From Candidatus Tepidiaquacella proteinivora (lineage in GTDB: Bacteria; Bacteroidota; Ignavibacteria; Tepidaquicellales; Tepidaquicellaceae): a stretch of 64,000 nucleotides of DNA. Numbering within the stretch: the first letter of the stretch is position 1; each line of letters begins with the position of its first letter. The position numbers and the translations under genes were made by a program. The notes under the pieces were generated by a model. It saw only the letters and a program-made list of their open reading frames with translations. It was not told the DNA's origin and ran no database searches. The stretch is taken from assembly GCA_013348845.1 (NCBI GenBank), contig CP054675.1:1559501-1623500 (forward strand). Direction: 5' to 3'. Shown piece after piece: positions 38,577 through 48,340 of this stretch.

Positions 38577-39635
38577 ATGGCAAAATACAAAACAAATAAA
38601 TATTCAATTTCATATCAGGAATTCAAAAGAAGGGTATTAGATAGAGGTTCTTCTGTTACAAATTTCAGCATACATAATTATTTACTGTTTCTTTTTGAAA
38701 ACTGTTTATTGGAAGAAATTATAGAACAACTTGGCAGAAATTTTATTGGGGATAAATTTGATTTTAAACAACATTATAAAAAATTTTACTCGGATGAAAC
38801 AGAAATCAATGACTTTCTTTCAGAAGCAGAAAACTTAAACTTCTTTACTGAAAGAAGTATAGCACTTTACCTATTCACAAAAACTCAGAACTTCAGAGGT
38901 TTAAAGAAGGAAGCTAAAGAATCAATAATAAAATATTTTCAATCTCCCAATCCTGACAGAATGATTATATTTTTAGTCAACAACAGTGAAATAAACTTCT
39001 CCCATTTTGAGGAAATAATTAATCCAAATCTTGGCGTTTATTATATTAAACCACCAACAGAAGAAGAGTTAAAAGAGTGGATGAAAAATCAACTGAAAGA
39101 TTATAAAGTGGAAAATGGGGTATTAGAAAAAATTCTTGAATACATAAATCTTTCCTATGATGAAGCAAACGAAGAAATAGAAAAACTTAAAAATTTTGCA
39201 TATAAAACTAAGGTTATCAATATAGACAGTGTAAATTTATGCGTAGGATTTTCAAAAGAATTTGACGAAAAAGATTTCATAAAATCAATTCTGCAAAGAG
39301 ATGTCAACAAAGCAATTTTGATTTATAAAAGTCTTGCTCTAAAGCCAAATTTTGATTTATACATAATAGCAATATTGACAAGAATCTTTGTAAATATAAC
39401 GAAGTTAATGGACAAAACATTTTATACCTCAACTAATAAACAAAGAGAGTTGCAAATTTATTATGATTATGATGAAATGATTAAGTTATATTACGATTAT
39501 ATGAAGAATTTGAATGAACTTAAAATTAAAACTGCTTTTGATTATATTTATAAAAGCGATAAAATGATTAAAACATCGATAGGTGAAAAATATTCAATAA
39601 TGACCTCGTTAATTTATAAAATAGCAACTTTGTAA
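38577..39635 (+). CDS. holA: DNA polymerase III delta subunit-like protein
   Basis: A 352-residue protein with the three-part HolA layout: an N-terminal AAA+-like domain (YFQSPNPDRMIIFLVNN), a middle helical domain (DYKVENGVLEKILEYINLSYDEANEEIEKLKNFA, the KL..YA-type motif of delta) and a C-terminal collar domain (DFIKSILQRDVNKAILIYKSL). Delta opens the sliding clamp during loading. The N-terminal Walker site is degenerate, as is usual for this subunit. Sequence divergence is high, so confidence rests on domain order. The ECF sigma gene follows 61 bases later. Confidence 0.82.
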   Translation: MAKYKTNKYSISYQEFKRRVLDRGSSVTNFSIHNYLLFLFENCLLEEIIEQLGRNFIGDKFDFKQHYKKFYSDETEINDFLSEAENLNFFTERSIALYLFTKTQNFRGLKKEAKESIIKYFQSPNPDRMIIFLVNNSEINFSHFEEIINPNLGVYYIKPPTEEELKEWMKNQLKDYKVENGVLEKILEYINLSYDEANEEIEKLKNFAYKTKVINIDSVNLCVGFSKEFDEKDFIKSILQRDVNKAILIYKSLALKPNFDLYIIAILTRIFVNITKLMDKTFYTSTNKQRELQIYYDYDEMIKLYYDYMKNLNELKIKTAFDYIYKSDKMIKTSIGEKYSIMTSLIYKIATL

Positions 39636-39696
39636 TTGAATTTCTAATAAATAAGGAACATTTTTCATAAAAATAAGTTAATAAAATAGAATAACG

Positions 39697-40293
39697 GTGT
39701 CTGAAATAATTGATTATAGTACTTTAAGTGACGAAGAATTAATATTTAGGTTTCAAAGAGATGATTATACGGCTTTTAATGAATTGGTGAACAGGTATAA
39801 AGATAAACTTGTTAATTTTTTATTTAGATACACAGGTGACCGTGATGATGCAGAAGATTACGCACAAGATACATTTTTAAAACTATATAAATCAAAACAT
39901 TTATATAGAGAGATAGCAAAGTTTTCGACATGGTTTTACACAATTGCATTAAATACAGTAAAAACAAATATTAAAAAGAAAAGTAAATATCAAACATTAT
40001 CTATAAGTGATTATGACCCGGAAAATGACAAAGATTTTGATTTACCAGATGAAAGTTACAATCCCGATGATATTGTTAATACAAATATAGAAATGGAGGT
40101 AATTCAGGAAGCGATAAACTCACTAAATGAAATATTTAAAGAAGTAATAATTTTAAGAGATATAGAAGATTTAGAGTATGATGAAATAGCGAAAATAACC
40201 GGTTTACCATTAGGGACTGTGAAATCCCGAATAAACAGAGGAAGAGAAAAGTTAAAAACAATTTTAATAAAAAAACTAAAATCTACAGAATAA
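39697..40293 (+). CDS. ECF-type RNA polymerase sigma factor
   Basis: A 198-residue sigma-70 family factor with GTG start. Region 2 is FNELVNRYKDKLVNFLFRYTGDRDDAEDYAQDTFLKLYK, with the -10 binding segment FSTWFYTIALNTVKT. Region 4 is LNEIFKEVIILRDIEDLEYDEIAKITGLPLGTVKSRINRGREKL. There is no sigma-1.1/3 region. The next gene, 2 bases downstream, has a single-pass membrane layout, as expected for a cognate anti-sigma factor. Confidence 0.93.
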   Translation: MSEIIDYSTLSDEELIFRFQRDDYTAFNELVNRYKDKLVNFLFRYTGDRDDAEDYAQDTFLKLYKSKHLYREIAKFSTWFYTIALNTVKTNIKKKSKYQTLSISDYDPENDKDFDLPDESYNPDDIVNTNIEMEVIQEAINSLNEIFKEVIILRDIEDLEYDEIAKITGLPLGTVKSRINRGREKLKTILIKKLKSTE

Positions 40294-40295
40294 AA

Positions 40296-41099
40296 TTGAA
40301 TACTGAAGAAAAATATCCTGAAATAAGAGAGAAGTTAAGGAAACTTCCGAGAATTAAAGCAAGAGATGATTTCCTAAACAGGTTGTTAAATAGAATCAAC
40401 CTGCTTGAAAATCAACCTCTTACAGTATCTCATCCTAAAAAGGAGGAACACGATAAAGAGTTTCATTTAGAGAAACCTTTATCAGAGAAGATTTTAGAAA
40501 AATTCTCAATGCGAAAACCTGTCTGGTTAATTCCGACTGTAAGTTTTGCTGTTATATTACTTGTTGTTTTCTCTTATCTTTTGTATGTCAGAAACACAGA
40601 CACTCAACAGGAAACAGTCTCTGCTCCACAATTAACACAGGAAACAGAGACAAAAACGCCATCGTTTAAAGAAGAACCAAGAACAGATAAATTAACAATA
40701 CCTGAACCCCGGGACGAAAATCTTCAATATTCAGAAGCAAGAGAAGATGTTTCAAGTAAAAAACAGGTAAGCAAAGAACCCCCGAAAGTAACCAATGAAT
40801 CGGGTGTAGTTGCACCATTAGAAAGAAAGGAGCCGGATTTAAAAACAGAAGCTAAACCAGAGATAAACGGAAAAAACAATGATGAAAAAGATCTACAAGA
40901 AGCCGATAAAAAATTAAAAGCAGATGAAAAGACAAAAGAGAAAATCACCGATACAAAAGGTAAAGTAGAAGTAGGCAAAACAAAAAGTGCTGTTGTTCCT
41001 GCACCTCCTAAGAAGAAAATAGAAATTGAAAAAGAAGGATTTTTAGAAGAAAAGAAAAAAACAGAAAAGGAAATTAAACCAGATTCTTTGAAGAAATAA
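40296..41099 (+). CDS. Single-pass membrane protein, putative anti-sigma factor
   Basis: A 267-residue protein with TTG start, 2 bases after the sigma gene. A cytoplasmic N-terminus (~residues 1-75) contains no HxxxCxxC zinc motif. One membrane helix (PVWLIPTVSFAVILLVVFSYLLYV, ~70-92) is followed by a long Lys/Glu/Pro-rich tail of low complexity. The location makes an anti-sigma role likely, but no family is recognised. A strong terminator follows. Confidence 0.65.
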   Translation: MNTEEKYPEIREKLRKLPRIKARDDFLNRLLNRINLLENQPLTVSHPKKEEHDKEFHLEKPLSEKILEKFSMRKPVWLIPTVSFAVILLVVFSYLLYVRNTDTQQETVSAPQLTQETETKTPSFKEEPRTDKLTIPEPRDENLQYSEAREDVSSKKQVSKEPPKVTNESGVVAPLERKEPDLKTEAKPEINGKNNDEKDLQEADKKLKADEKTKEKITDTKGKVEVGKTKSAVVPAPPKKKIEIEKEGFLEEKKKTEKEIKPDSLKK

Positions 41100-41124
41100 A
41101 ATACAATTTTCATTTTTACAAAAT

Positions 41125-41162
41125 AAAATTCGCAGACAGTAAATCTGCGAATTTTTATTTTA
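41125..41162 (+). terminator. Rho-independent terminator
   Basis: AAAATTCGCAGA and TCTGCGAATTTT form a 12-bp perfect stem with a 7-base loop, followed by a T-rich run. It ends the holA-sigma-anti-sigma transcription unit 26 bases after the last stop codon. Confidence 0.9.
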
Positions 41163-41317
41163 TAAAAACCTATACTTTCCCGGTGATTACAAAACAATTA
41201 AGAATTTTAACAGGGAAAGAATATAAAATTATATAAATGTTATTACTTTTTACATTGAAGATTCCTTTATTTATTTCTATTCTTAATACAATTAATTAAC
41301 TCAAAATATCAATAATT

Positions 41318-41569
41318 TTGTATAAAGCAAAAATTATAATAACTTACAGAAAGTCTATTCTTGACCCTCAGGGCAAGACTGTGGAAAATTCACTTCACTC
41401 ATTAGGTTTTATTTCTATCAGTAATACCAGAATGGGAAAATATATAGAATATGAAATTAATACTGATGATATTAAAAAAGCAGAAGAAATCGTTAAAGAA
41501 ACCTGCGTGAAATTACTTGCAAATCCCGTAATGGAAGACTATACATATAAACTGGAAAAAACGGAGTAA
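41318..41569 (+). CDS. purS: Phosphoribosylformylglycinamidine synthase subunit PurS
   Basis: An 83-residue subunit of FGAM synthase in purine biosynthesis: RKSILDPQGKTVENSLHSLGF is the PurS signature and the length is typical. The start is TTG. It bridges PurL and PurQ in the complex. It is 5 bases upstream of purQ. PurL is not in the window. Confidence 0.93.
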   Translation: MYKAKIIITYRKSILDPQGKTVENSLHSLGFISISNTRMGKYIEYEINTDDIKKAEEIVKETCVKLLANPVMEDYTYKLEKTE

Positions 41570-41574
41570 AGAAG

Positions 41575-42246
41575 ATGTCATCAGCTAAAGTAGGCATAGT
41601 AGTATTTCCGGGTTCAAACTGTGATCATGATGTATTTTATGTATGTAAAAATATTTTGAATTTAGATACGAAATTTTTATGGCACAAACAGGGAAGTATT
41701 GAAGATAGAAATATAATTATTTTGCCTGGCGGGTTTTCTTACGGAGATTATTTAAGATGCGGTGCTATTTCAAGATTTTCTAATATCATGCAAGATATCG
41801 TAAGGTTTGCAAATAAAGGGGGAATAGTACTTGGAATTTGCAATGGCTTTCAAATATTATGTGAAACAGGGTTATTACCGGGCGCATTAATAAAAAACAT
41901 CAATTTAAAATTCATTTGCAGGAATGTATCTCTTACGGTTGAAAACAACAAAAGTATTTTTACTTATTTATATGATATTAAAGAAAAAATAGAATTACCA
42001 ATTGCACATGGAGAGGGAAATTATTACTGTGATGAAGAAACTCTTACAGAATTAATTGCTTCAAACCAGATATTATTTACATATACTGAAAATCCTAATG
42101 GCTCAATATATAACATAGCAGGAATACAGAACAAAAATCGCAACATACTCGGAATGATGCCACATCCGGAAAGAGCGTCTGAAACATTGCTTGGTAACGA
42201 TGCCGGAGTAAGATTATTTAAAGGAATGGCAGAAAGTGTTTTATAA
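41575..42246 (+). CDS. purQ: Phosphoribosylformylglycinamidine synthase subunit PurQ
   Basis: A 223-residue class I glutamine amidotransferase supplying ammonia to Pur[46 protein letters not shown] (nucleophile Cys) and [10 protein letters not shown] (His-Glu of the triad) are all present. It follows purS in an operon. Confidence 0.96.
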   Translation: MSSAKVGIVVFPGSNCDHDVFYVCKNILNLDTKFLWHKQGSIEDRNIIILPGGFSYGDYLRCGAISRFSNIMQDIVRFANKGGIVLGICNGFQILCETGLLPGALIKNINLKFICRNVSLTVENNKSIFTYLYDIKEKIELPIAHGEGNYYCDEETLTELIASNQILFTYTENPNGSIYNIAGIQNKNRNILGMMPHPERASETLLGNDAGVRLFKGMAESVL

Positions 42247-42278
42247 AAAAAAGTTTTTCTGAAATAAAAAATAAAAAT

Positions 42279-42461
42279 ATGAATTTAAGTGCGTGGGAAA
42301 TAATATTAATTGTAGCGGTAATAATATTGCTTTTTGGAGCAAAAAAGATACCTGATTTAATGCATGGAATAGGCAAAGGAATAAAAGAATTCAAGAAAGC
42401 AACCACAGAAGAAGAGCCTAAAAAAGAAGAGAAAACAGAAGAAGAAAAAAAATCTTCCTGA
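42279..42461 (+). CDS. tatA: Sec-independent protein translocase TatA
   Basis: A 60-residue protein with one membrane helix and an amphipathic helix: [39 protein letters not shown], where FGAKKIPDL is the TatA/E hinge. An acidic/lysine-rich tail follows. TatA forms the translocation pore for folded proteins. It is 32 bases after purQ and lacks tatBC here, as is common when tat genes are dispersed. Confidence 0.92.
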   Translation: MNLSAWEIILIVAVIILLFGAKKIPDLMHGIGKGIKEFKKATTEEEPKKEEKTEEEKKSS

Positions 42462-42482
42462 ATTTTTCTCAAAATAAAAAAT

Positions 42483-43454
42483 TTAAACAGGTAGGTTAAA
42501 CCGAAAAGTTGTACCCTCCCCAAGTTTACTTTCCACAGATATTTTACTATCGTGCAATTCAAGGATATGTTTAACAATAGAAAGTCCCAACCCACTTCCC
42601 CCTATTTCACGGGAGCGGTCTTTATCAACCCTGTAAAATCTTTCAAATATTCTTGGTAAAGATTCTTCAGGAATACCAACTCCAGTATCGGATATTGTAA
42701 CAAAAACATTATTACCCTCTTTTGTAGTTTTAACAATAATTTTTCCCCCTTCGTTTGTATATTTAATTGCATTATCAATTAAATTCACCATTACCTGCTT
42801 AATTGCTTCAGCATCGCAAAATACCTGAAGTGAATCTTTTATTTCAGAAACAAAATCAAGATTAAGAGATTTCTTTTGTGCAACAATAGATAAAGAATTT
42901 ACCACTTCAGATATTAACTCATTAATTTTGATATATCTTTTGCTTAACTTCATTTCAGTTTCGAGTCTGGAAATTGTTACAAGGTCATCAGAAAGCTCAA
43001 TTAATCTTTTTGTATGTTTCAACGCTTTGTTTAAGAAATTAACATTAACTGAGCTATCGTTTATAGCCCCACCCAGAAGAGTTTCCAGAGAAAGTTGAAT
43101 AGCAAAAATTGGTGTTCTTAATTCATGTGCAACATTGCCGAGAAATTCATTTCTGTTAATTTTAAATCTCTTGGCAAACTGAAGTTCTTTAATAATATTT
43201 TCTGTTAAGTATAAAATATTTTTATAAGTAGTATCATTTTTATTTTTCTCTGATAATTTTAAAACTTCATTTCGTACTTCTTCAAGCAATTTCATTTTGC
43301 CCTGATAGTCATCTTCATTAATATTATAAAGATTATTAATTTTTTTAAGCAGGTAATTAATTTTTTTTCTTTTTCTTAAATAAAAATACAATACAACCCC
43401 AAGCAATAAAGCTATAAATACAAATATATATAGTATTACCAAAGTCAGTTCCAT
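42483..43454 (-). CDS. Sensor histidine kinase, PhoR-like
   Basis: A 323-residue kinase: one N-terminal membrane helix, a cytoplasmic coiled region, the HisKA box FLGNVAHELRTPIFAIQLSLETLLGG (phosphorylated His), and the HATPase with N box VMVNLIDNAIKYT, G1 DTGVGIPEE and G2 GGSGLGLSIVKHIL. No large periplasmic domain or PAS is visible, like PhoR. The response-regulator gene lies 90 bases upstream. The stimulus is unknown; phosphate is only an inference from the PhoB-like partner. Confidence 0.92.
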   Translation of the reverse strand: MELTLVILYIFVFIALLLGVVLYFYLRKRKKINYLLKKINNLYNINEDDYQGKMKLLEEVRNEVLKLSEKNKNDTTYKNILYLTENIIKELQFAKRFKINRNEFLGNVAHELRTPIFAIQLSLETLLGGAINDSSVNVNFLNKALKHTKRLIELSDDLVTISRLETEMKLSKRYIKINELISEVVNSLSIVAQKKSLNLDFVSEIKDSLQVFCDAEAIKQVMVNLIDNAIKYTNEGGKIIVKTTKEGNNVFVTISDTGVGIPEESLPRIFERFYRVDKDRSREIGGSGLGLSIVKHILELHDSKISVESKLGEGTTFRFNLPV

Positions 43455-43544
43455 TTAGTAATACAAATTAAAATTCAAATTTTCAAAATGAAATTCAGAA
43501 GAAATATAAAAATTTAAAATCACAATAAGTAAATTTTTCTTAAA

Positions 43545-44258
43545 CTAATCATCATTAAATCTATATCCAATCCCCTTGAGTGTTTCAATATAATCAGCAT
43601 AATCACCGAGCTTTTCCCTTATTTTTGCGATATGAACATCAATTGTTCTATCAACAACATAAACATTTTCACCCCAAATTTCATTTAAAATAACTTCTCT
43701 TGAAAAGACCTTTCCCCTGTTAGAAATTAAAAAGTGAAGCAATTTAAATTCTTTTTTAGGGAAGAAAACCTCTTCTCCGTCAACTTTGACAGTATGAGAT
43801 ACAGAATCAATTTCAATTCCTTTGAACTTAACATAATCGGGAGTTTTAGGAAGTTTTTCCGATTCACCCTGCACTCTTCTCAGCACAGATTTCACCCTTG
43901 CAATAATTTTCCTTGGAGATAACGGTTTTTTAATATAATCATCAGCTCCAAGTTCCAATCCGATTATTTCATCAATTTCATTTTCTTTCGCAGTAAGGAA
44001 AATTACAGGTATATCAGCAGTCTGCGGCAAGGATTTCAATTTTTTACATACATCAAAACCGTTTAACTCAGGCATCATAATATCAAGCAAAATCAAATCA
44101 GGTTTTTCTTCCTGAGCAATTTTAATTGCATCTTTACCGTTATATGCGCTCAATACTTCAAATTCTTTTTGCTGAAGCAGGTTATATTTTAAAATATCGA
44201 CGATGTCTTTTTCATCGTCAACAACGAGAATTTTATTCACTTGTTTCTTTTTTACCAC
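43545..44258 (-). CDS. PhoB/OmpR-family response regulator
   Basis: A 237-residue regulator. The receiver domain has KILVVDDEKD, the phosphoacceptor LILLDIMMPELNG and IPVIFLTAKENEIDEIIGLELGADDYIKKPLSP. The C-terminal winged helix (FPKKEFKLLHFLISNRGKVFSREVILNEIWG, VDVHIAKIREKLG-type) is OmpR/PhoB-like. It is the upstream partner of the histidine kinase gene. Confidence 0.93.
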   Translation of the reverse strand: MVKKKQVNKILVVDDEKDIVDILKYNLLQQKEFEVLSAYNGKDAIKIAQEEKPDLILLDIMMPELNGFDVCKKLKSLPQTADIPVIFLTAKENEIDEIIGLELGADDYIKKPLSPRKIIARVKSVLRRVQGESEKLPKTPDYVKFKGIEIDSVSHTVKVDGEEVFFPKKEFKLLHFLISNRGKVFSREVILNEIWGENVYVVDRTIDVHIAKIREKLGDYADYIETLKGIGYRFNDD

Positions 44259-44317
44259 TAAACTATTTACCCAGTATTAAAGTTATTTTAATTTAATGTT
44301 AATAAATTGTAAATTAT

Positions 44318-45322
44318 TTACTTTATAATAATCTCTTTACCGGCTTTCGCAGATTTATACACTATATCAACCACATTCATAACTTTAAGCGCCTCTTTAC
44401 CGGAGGAAAGCAATTTATGATACCCTTTAATTGCACCTAAAAAGTGCTTTAACTGATATTCAAAACTACTTTTAGTAGCGCCTGTATCTTTCTTTGTTTT
44501 GGGAGTAATTTCGTATAATTCGCTATCCATCTTTTTAAATACTCTGAGAGGATTTATAGAAGAACTTCCTTTCTCTCCATATACATTACAATAGAAAAAT
44601 TCACCTCCTCTTAAAAAACTCCAGCTTACCTCAATTGTTAAGCACGCTTTATTTTTAAATTTAACAAGAGTAAAATTAGAATCCTCAACAGATTTGGTAT
44701 TATGGAAGTAATTTATACCTGTAACGCTATGTACTTCCGGAAATCCAAACATCCACATACCAAGGTCAAGCATAACAATCCCATTATCAAGAAACACTCC
44801 GCCACCTGATTTATCTTTTTCTAAAAACCATTTTGTATTGGAACTTTGAGTTTTTAACCAACCGGTTTTAATGTAGAAGAGATTTCCCACTTCACCAGCA
44901 AGGATAAAACTTCTCTGCAACATAACATCCCCTCTAAAGCGGTTATTCATACCAACCATCAGCAACTTATTTGCTTTTTCAGCAGCTTCCACAATCCTTT
45001 GCGCTTCATTATAGTTTCTTGCAAGTGGTTTTTCAATAAGTACATTTTTTCCTGCTTCAAGACACATAATTGCATGTTCTTCATGATGCTCTGTTGGTGT
45101 GCAAATAATGATAGCGTTTAAATCTTCACCTTCTTTTAACATCAGCTCAAGATTCTTATAAACTTTCTTAACATTGTATTTATTTCCAATAACTTTAGCT
45201 TTAGAAAAGTCATAATCACACACAGCGGAAATTTCCACATTATCTAATTTTGCAAGGGCTGGCAAATGCATTACCTGCGCAATTCCCCCCAGACCGAGTA
45301 CACCGATTTTAATTTTATTCAT
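44318..45322 (-). CDS. Gfo/Idh/MocA-family oxidoreductase
   Basis: A 334-residue NAD(P)-dependent sugar-type dehydrogenase. The Rossmann motif is IGVLGLGGIAQVMHLPAL, the sugar-substrate signature is NVLIEKPLARNYNEAQRIV (EKP), and the C-terminal domain has GGVFLDNGIVMLDLGMWMFG, where a catalytic His is often replaced. The substrate cannot be inferred. The next element upstream on this strand is the SRP RNA. Confidence 0.87.
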   Translation of the reverse strand: MNKIKIGVLGLGGIAQVMHLPALAKLDNVEISAVCDYDFSKAKVIGNKYNVKKVYKNLELMLKEGEDLNAIIICTPTEHHEEHAIMCLEAGKNVLIEKPLARNYNEAQRIVEAAEKANKLLMVGMNNRFRGDVMLQRSFILAGEVGNLFYIKTGWLKTQSSNTKWFLEKDKSGGGVFLDNGIVMLDLGMWMFGFPEVHSVTGINYFHNTKSVEDSNFTLVKFKNKACLTIEVSWSFLRGGEFFYCNVYGEKGSSSINPLRVFKKMDSELYEITPKTKKDTGATKSSFEYQLKHFLGAIKGYHKLLSSGKEALKVMNVVDIVYKSAKAGKEIIIK

Positions 45323-45342
45323 TTAAATATATTTTTATTTAT

Positions 45343-45436
45343 GTCAAGACACCCGGAACACATACAAGAGTTACTTACCGTTGCTTCCTTCCGGACCTGG
45401 CGGGGTTGGGTAATCTTATATTGCCCGGGGCTTGAC
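45343..45436 (-). ncRNA. ffs: Bacterial signal recognition particle RNA (4.5S-type)
   Basis: The minus strand carries the SRP domain IV core CCAGGTCCGGAAGGAAGCA, whose GGAA-type tetraloop and asymmetric loop bind Ffh. The ends pair (GTCAAG...CTTGAC) and the lower arm GCCCCGGG/CCCGGGTG also pairs, giving the ~94-nt small hairpin RNA of Gram-negative bacteria. It sits between an LptF/G permease and the oxidoreductase gene. Confidence 0.95.
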
Positions 45437-45475
45437 AAAATTATAAATTAAAGAACTTAACTTTAACAAATATAC

Positions 45476-46777
45476 TTAAGAGGATTTTAACATTAAATAT
45501 AAACCGAACCCACCAAGAACAATATTAACAAGCCACATACCAAGAAAAGGAGTAATAAAACCTCTGTCTGCAAGTTTCTCACCACCAATCAAAGCAGCCC
45601 AGTAAATAATGAAAAAAAGAAGTGACAATCCGGCAGCAATACCGAAATTACCTTTCTTAACTCTATAACCAAGTGGTGCTCCGATTAAAATAAAAACAAT
45701 ACATGCAAAAGGAATAGAATACTTCTTATATATTTCAACAAGATACATATCAATCTGGTCTTCTACGGTTTGTTTATACTGCTGAGTGTGTTCAAGGTTT
45801 TTCTTAATATTCATAAATTGTCTATATACCTGAACCACTGTATCTTTTGCTGATACAGGAGCATTCAATTTATAAGTAGTATCTTTAAATTCAAGAGAAG
45901 ACATCCGGATAATTACATTACGTAATTCATTTGATAAGTTTTTATAATAATTATCAACATTAATCCTGAGACTATCAATTATTCTTCTCATTTCATCAGC
46001 TGAAAGTTCTCTATCCCCTCTCATAAAAGCATTATCAGAAGACCTTTGAAAAGTAAATCCTTCGGCAGGAAATATTAATCTATGCTTTGTAAATTTCACC
46101 TTTCTGTAATCGCCTGCATAATTTCTGTTGTCAAGTTGATGTATTTCACCGTTTGTTAAGTTCATTACAATATTCTTAAAATCAGTTGTAAATCCAATAT
46201 CTCCGCTTTCAGCAGTAATTAAATTTTTATGAATCGGGTCAGAATAGTCAAAAATGTAAATTCCTACAAGATTATTACTGTTTTCAAATGTTTTTCTTGC
46301 AAGTATTTTTATTCCGTTGATGTCATCAGAAAACTTTCCTGACTCAAGAATAAAAGTTGGCTTTGTTCTTGATATATCACCCAGCAATAACCTTGCCTGA
46401 TGATTTGCTTCAGGCAGAACATCATTATTAAATCTAATCAGCAAATAAGAAATTATTAATGTGACAATTAAAACAGGAATAATAAGTCTGTTTAAGCCAA
46501 CACCATTTGCTTTCATAACCATAATTTCATTATTAGCAGAAAGAGAACCAAAAGCCATAATAGTGGAAACAAGCACTGTCATTGGAACCGCAAGAGTTAC
46601 AATCCATGCAAGATTAAGCGTAATTAATTGAAATATAACCCAGATACTCAGTCCTTTTCCAACAAGCTGGTCTATTGTTCTGACCAAAAACTGAAGAACA
46701 AATAATAATGTAACAGTAAAGAAAGAAAATAAGAAAGGTCCTACGTGCGCTCTCAATATGTATTTATAAATCAACAT
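45476..46777 (-). CDS. LptF/LptG-family lipopolysaccharide export permease
   Basis: A 433-residue YjgP/YjgQ permease: an N-terminal transmembrane bundle (IYKYILRAHVGPFLFSFFTVTLLFVLQFLV), the conserved MAFGSLSANNEIMVMKANG loop, a large periplasmic domain, then C-terminal helices (YKKYSIPFACIVFILIGAPLGYRVKKG). It works with LptB to extract LPS from the inner membrane. It is 16 bases downstream of kbl, likely the same operon. LptF and LptG cannot be distinguished from this alone. Confidence 0.88.
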   Translation of the reverse strand: MLIYKYILRAHVGPFLFSFFTVTLLFVLQFLVRTIDQLVGKGLSIWVIFQLITLNLAWIVTLAVPMTVLVSTIMAFGSLSANNEIMVMKANGVGLNRLIIPVLIVTLIISYLLIRFNNDVLPEANHQARLLLGDISRTKPTFILESGKFSDDINGIKILARKTFENSNNLVGIYIFDYSDPIHKNLITAESGDIGFTTDFKNIVMNLTNGEIHQLDNRNYAGDYRKVKFTKHRLIFPAEGFTFQRSSDNAFMRGDRELSADEMRRIIDSLRINVDNYYKNLSNELRNVIIRMSSLEFKDTTYKLNAPVSAKDTVVQVYRQFMNIKKNLEHTQQYKQTVEDQIDMYLVEIYKKYSIPFACIVFILIGAPLGYRVKKGNFGIAAGLSLLFFIIYWAALIGGEKLADRGFITPFLGMWLVNIVLGGFGLYLMLKSS

Positions 46778-46793
46778 TAGATTTTTTTAGATT

Positions 46794-48056
46794 TTAAATC
46801 ACATTAAATTTCTTTCCGACTTTTTCAAAAGCTGCGATGCATTTATCAAGATGTTCTTTTTCATGAGCAGCGGAAATTTGCACCCTTATTCTTGCCTGAC
46901 CTTTCGGAACAACAGGATAAGAAAATCCTACAACATAAATTCCTTCATCATACAACTCCTTTGCAAATAATTGTGCAAGTTGTGCATCGTTATTAAATTT
47001 TCTAAATAAAATGGGTACAATCGGGTGAATACTCTCGATTATATCAAAACCAAGTGAAGTCATTTTTTCTCTAAAGTATTTAGTGTTCTCCATTAATTTA
47101 TTTCTAAGATCATTGCTTTTTTCAAGCAATTCAAAAACAGCAATAGAAGCACCAACAATCACAGGCGCAAGAGTATTAGAGAAAAGATAAGGTCTTGAGC
47201 GTTGTCTTAACATTTCAATTATTTCTCTCTTACCGGTAGTAAAACCACCTGAAGCACCCCCCATAGCTTTACCAAGCGTTGAAGTAATAATATCCACTTC
47301 ACCAAGCACATTGCAATATTCAAGACTACCCCTGCCGGTAGCGCCAAAGAAACCCGTAGCGTGAGAATCATCAACCATAACCATAGCATCGTAAATATTA
47401 GCAAGATCTATAATCTCCCGCAGTTTAGCAATATCGCCATCCATAGAAAAAACCCCATCTGTAACAATCAAAATATTTTTTGCGGGTACCGGCTCATGTG
47501 CCAGACCTGTATGTTCCCAAATATCCCTTCCCTCACGGGCAAGTTGCAGCTGATGTTCCAGCGAATTCATATCAGAATGCTCATAAATTAACCTGCGCGC
47601 TTTACATAATCTTATACCATTTATAATACTTGCATGATTTAAAGAATCCGTAATAATCACATCATCTTTACCAAGAATACTTTCAAATAAACCTGTATTA
47701 GCATCATAGCAGGAAGAATAAAGAATAGTATCATCGGTCTGGTAAAAGCAGGAAATTTTTTCTTCAAGTATTTTATGAATATCCTGCGTACCGCAAATAA
47801 ATCTAACGGAAGCAAGTCCGAACCCATATTTTTCAATTGTTTTAATGGCTGATTCAATAATATAGGGGTGATTAGCTAACCCGAGATAATTATTAGAACA
47901 AAAATTCAGCACTTCCTTAGCTTCAGCCCCCGCCGGATAGGAAACAAGTATATTTGCTTTCTGGTCAGATAAAATTATCCTTTCATCTTTATAAAGCCCG
48001 GATTCTTTAATCAAATTTAACTCAGCCCTTAAATCAAATTTAGTTCTTAAAAACAT
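46794..48056 (-). CDS. kbl: Glycine C-acetyltransferase / alpha-oxoamine synthase (Kbl-like)
   Basis: A 420-residue PLP enzyme of the alpha-oxoamine synthase family. NNYLGLANHPYI, ASVRFICGTQDIHKILEEKIS, SLNHASIINGIRLCKA, VTDGVFSMDGDIAKL, VDDSHATGFFG and the PLP-lysine segment TSTLGKAMGGASGGFTTG are close to E. coli Kbl, which makes 2-amino-3-ketobutyrate from glycine and acetyl-CoA. The C-terminus ends PVVPKGQARIRVQISAAHE, also Kbl-like. A paralogue is at 61160-62407. Threonine dehydrogenase is not in the window. Confidence 0.88.
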   Translation of the reverse strand: MFLRTKFDLRAELNLIKESGLYKDERIILSDQKANILVSYPAGAEAKEVLNFCSNNYLGLANHPYIIESAIKTIEKYGFGLASVRFICGTQDIHKILEEKISCFYQTDDTILYSSCYDANTGLFESILGKDDVIITDSLNHASIINGIRLCKARRLIYEHSDMNSLEHQLQLAREGRDIWEHTGLAHEPVPAKNILIVTDGVFSMDGDIAKLREIIDLANIYDAMVMVDDSHATGFFGATGRGSLEYCNVLGEVDIITSTLGKAMGGASGGFTTGKREIIEMLRQRSRPYLFSNTLAPVIVGASIAVFELLEKSNDLRNKLMENTKYFREKMTSLGFDIIESIHPIVPILFRKFNNDAQLAQLFAKELYDEGIYVVGFSYPVVPKGQARIRVQISAAHEKEHLDKCIAAFEKVGKKFNVI

Positions 48057-48340
48057 AACTTTTTTTTAAATTATTTTATTCTCAAATATAATAAATAAAA
48101 TACTTATATAAAAATTAATCAAATAGAGAAAAATTCCTTTGAATAATAATCAATAAAAAATTACATCAAACCGTAAATTGCAAAAACCAGACAATTATTA
48201 AATATAATATCTTCTGCAAATTTTCATAATTTTATATACAATTTTTACAAGCTGGGATAACAAACAATTTTCTCTTAATAAGAATGTTGTAATAAAACAA
48301 TTTTTTATTAACAACTATTATTTTTATTAAAAATTTTTTG
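48057..48340. other. AT-rich region before the repeat array
   Basis: No coding frame or hairpin of note is visible. This is the leader of the non-coding stretch that runs to 49360. Confidence 0.4.

Noticed and set aside
40724-41197. 157-residue minus-strand frame
   Set aside because: A Ser/Phe-rich shadow of the Lys/Glu-rich tail of the anti-sigma-like protein, crossing its terminator.
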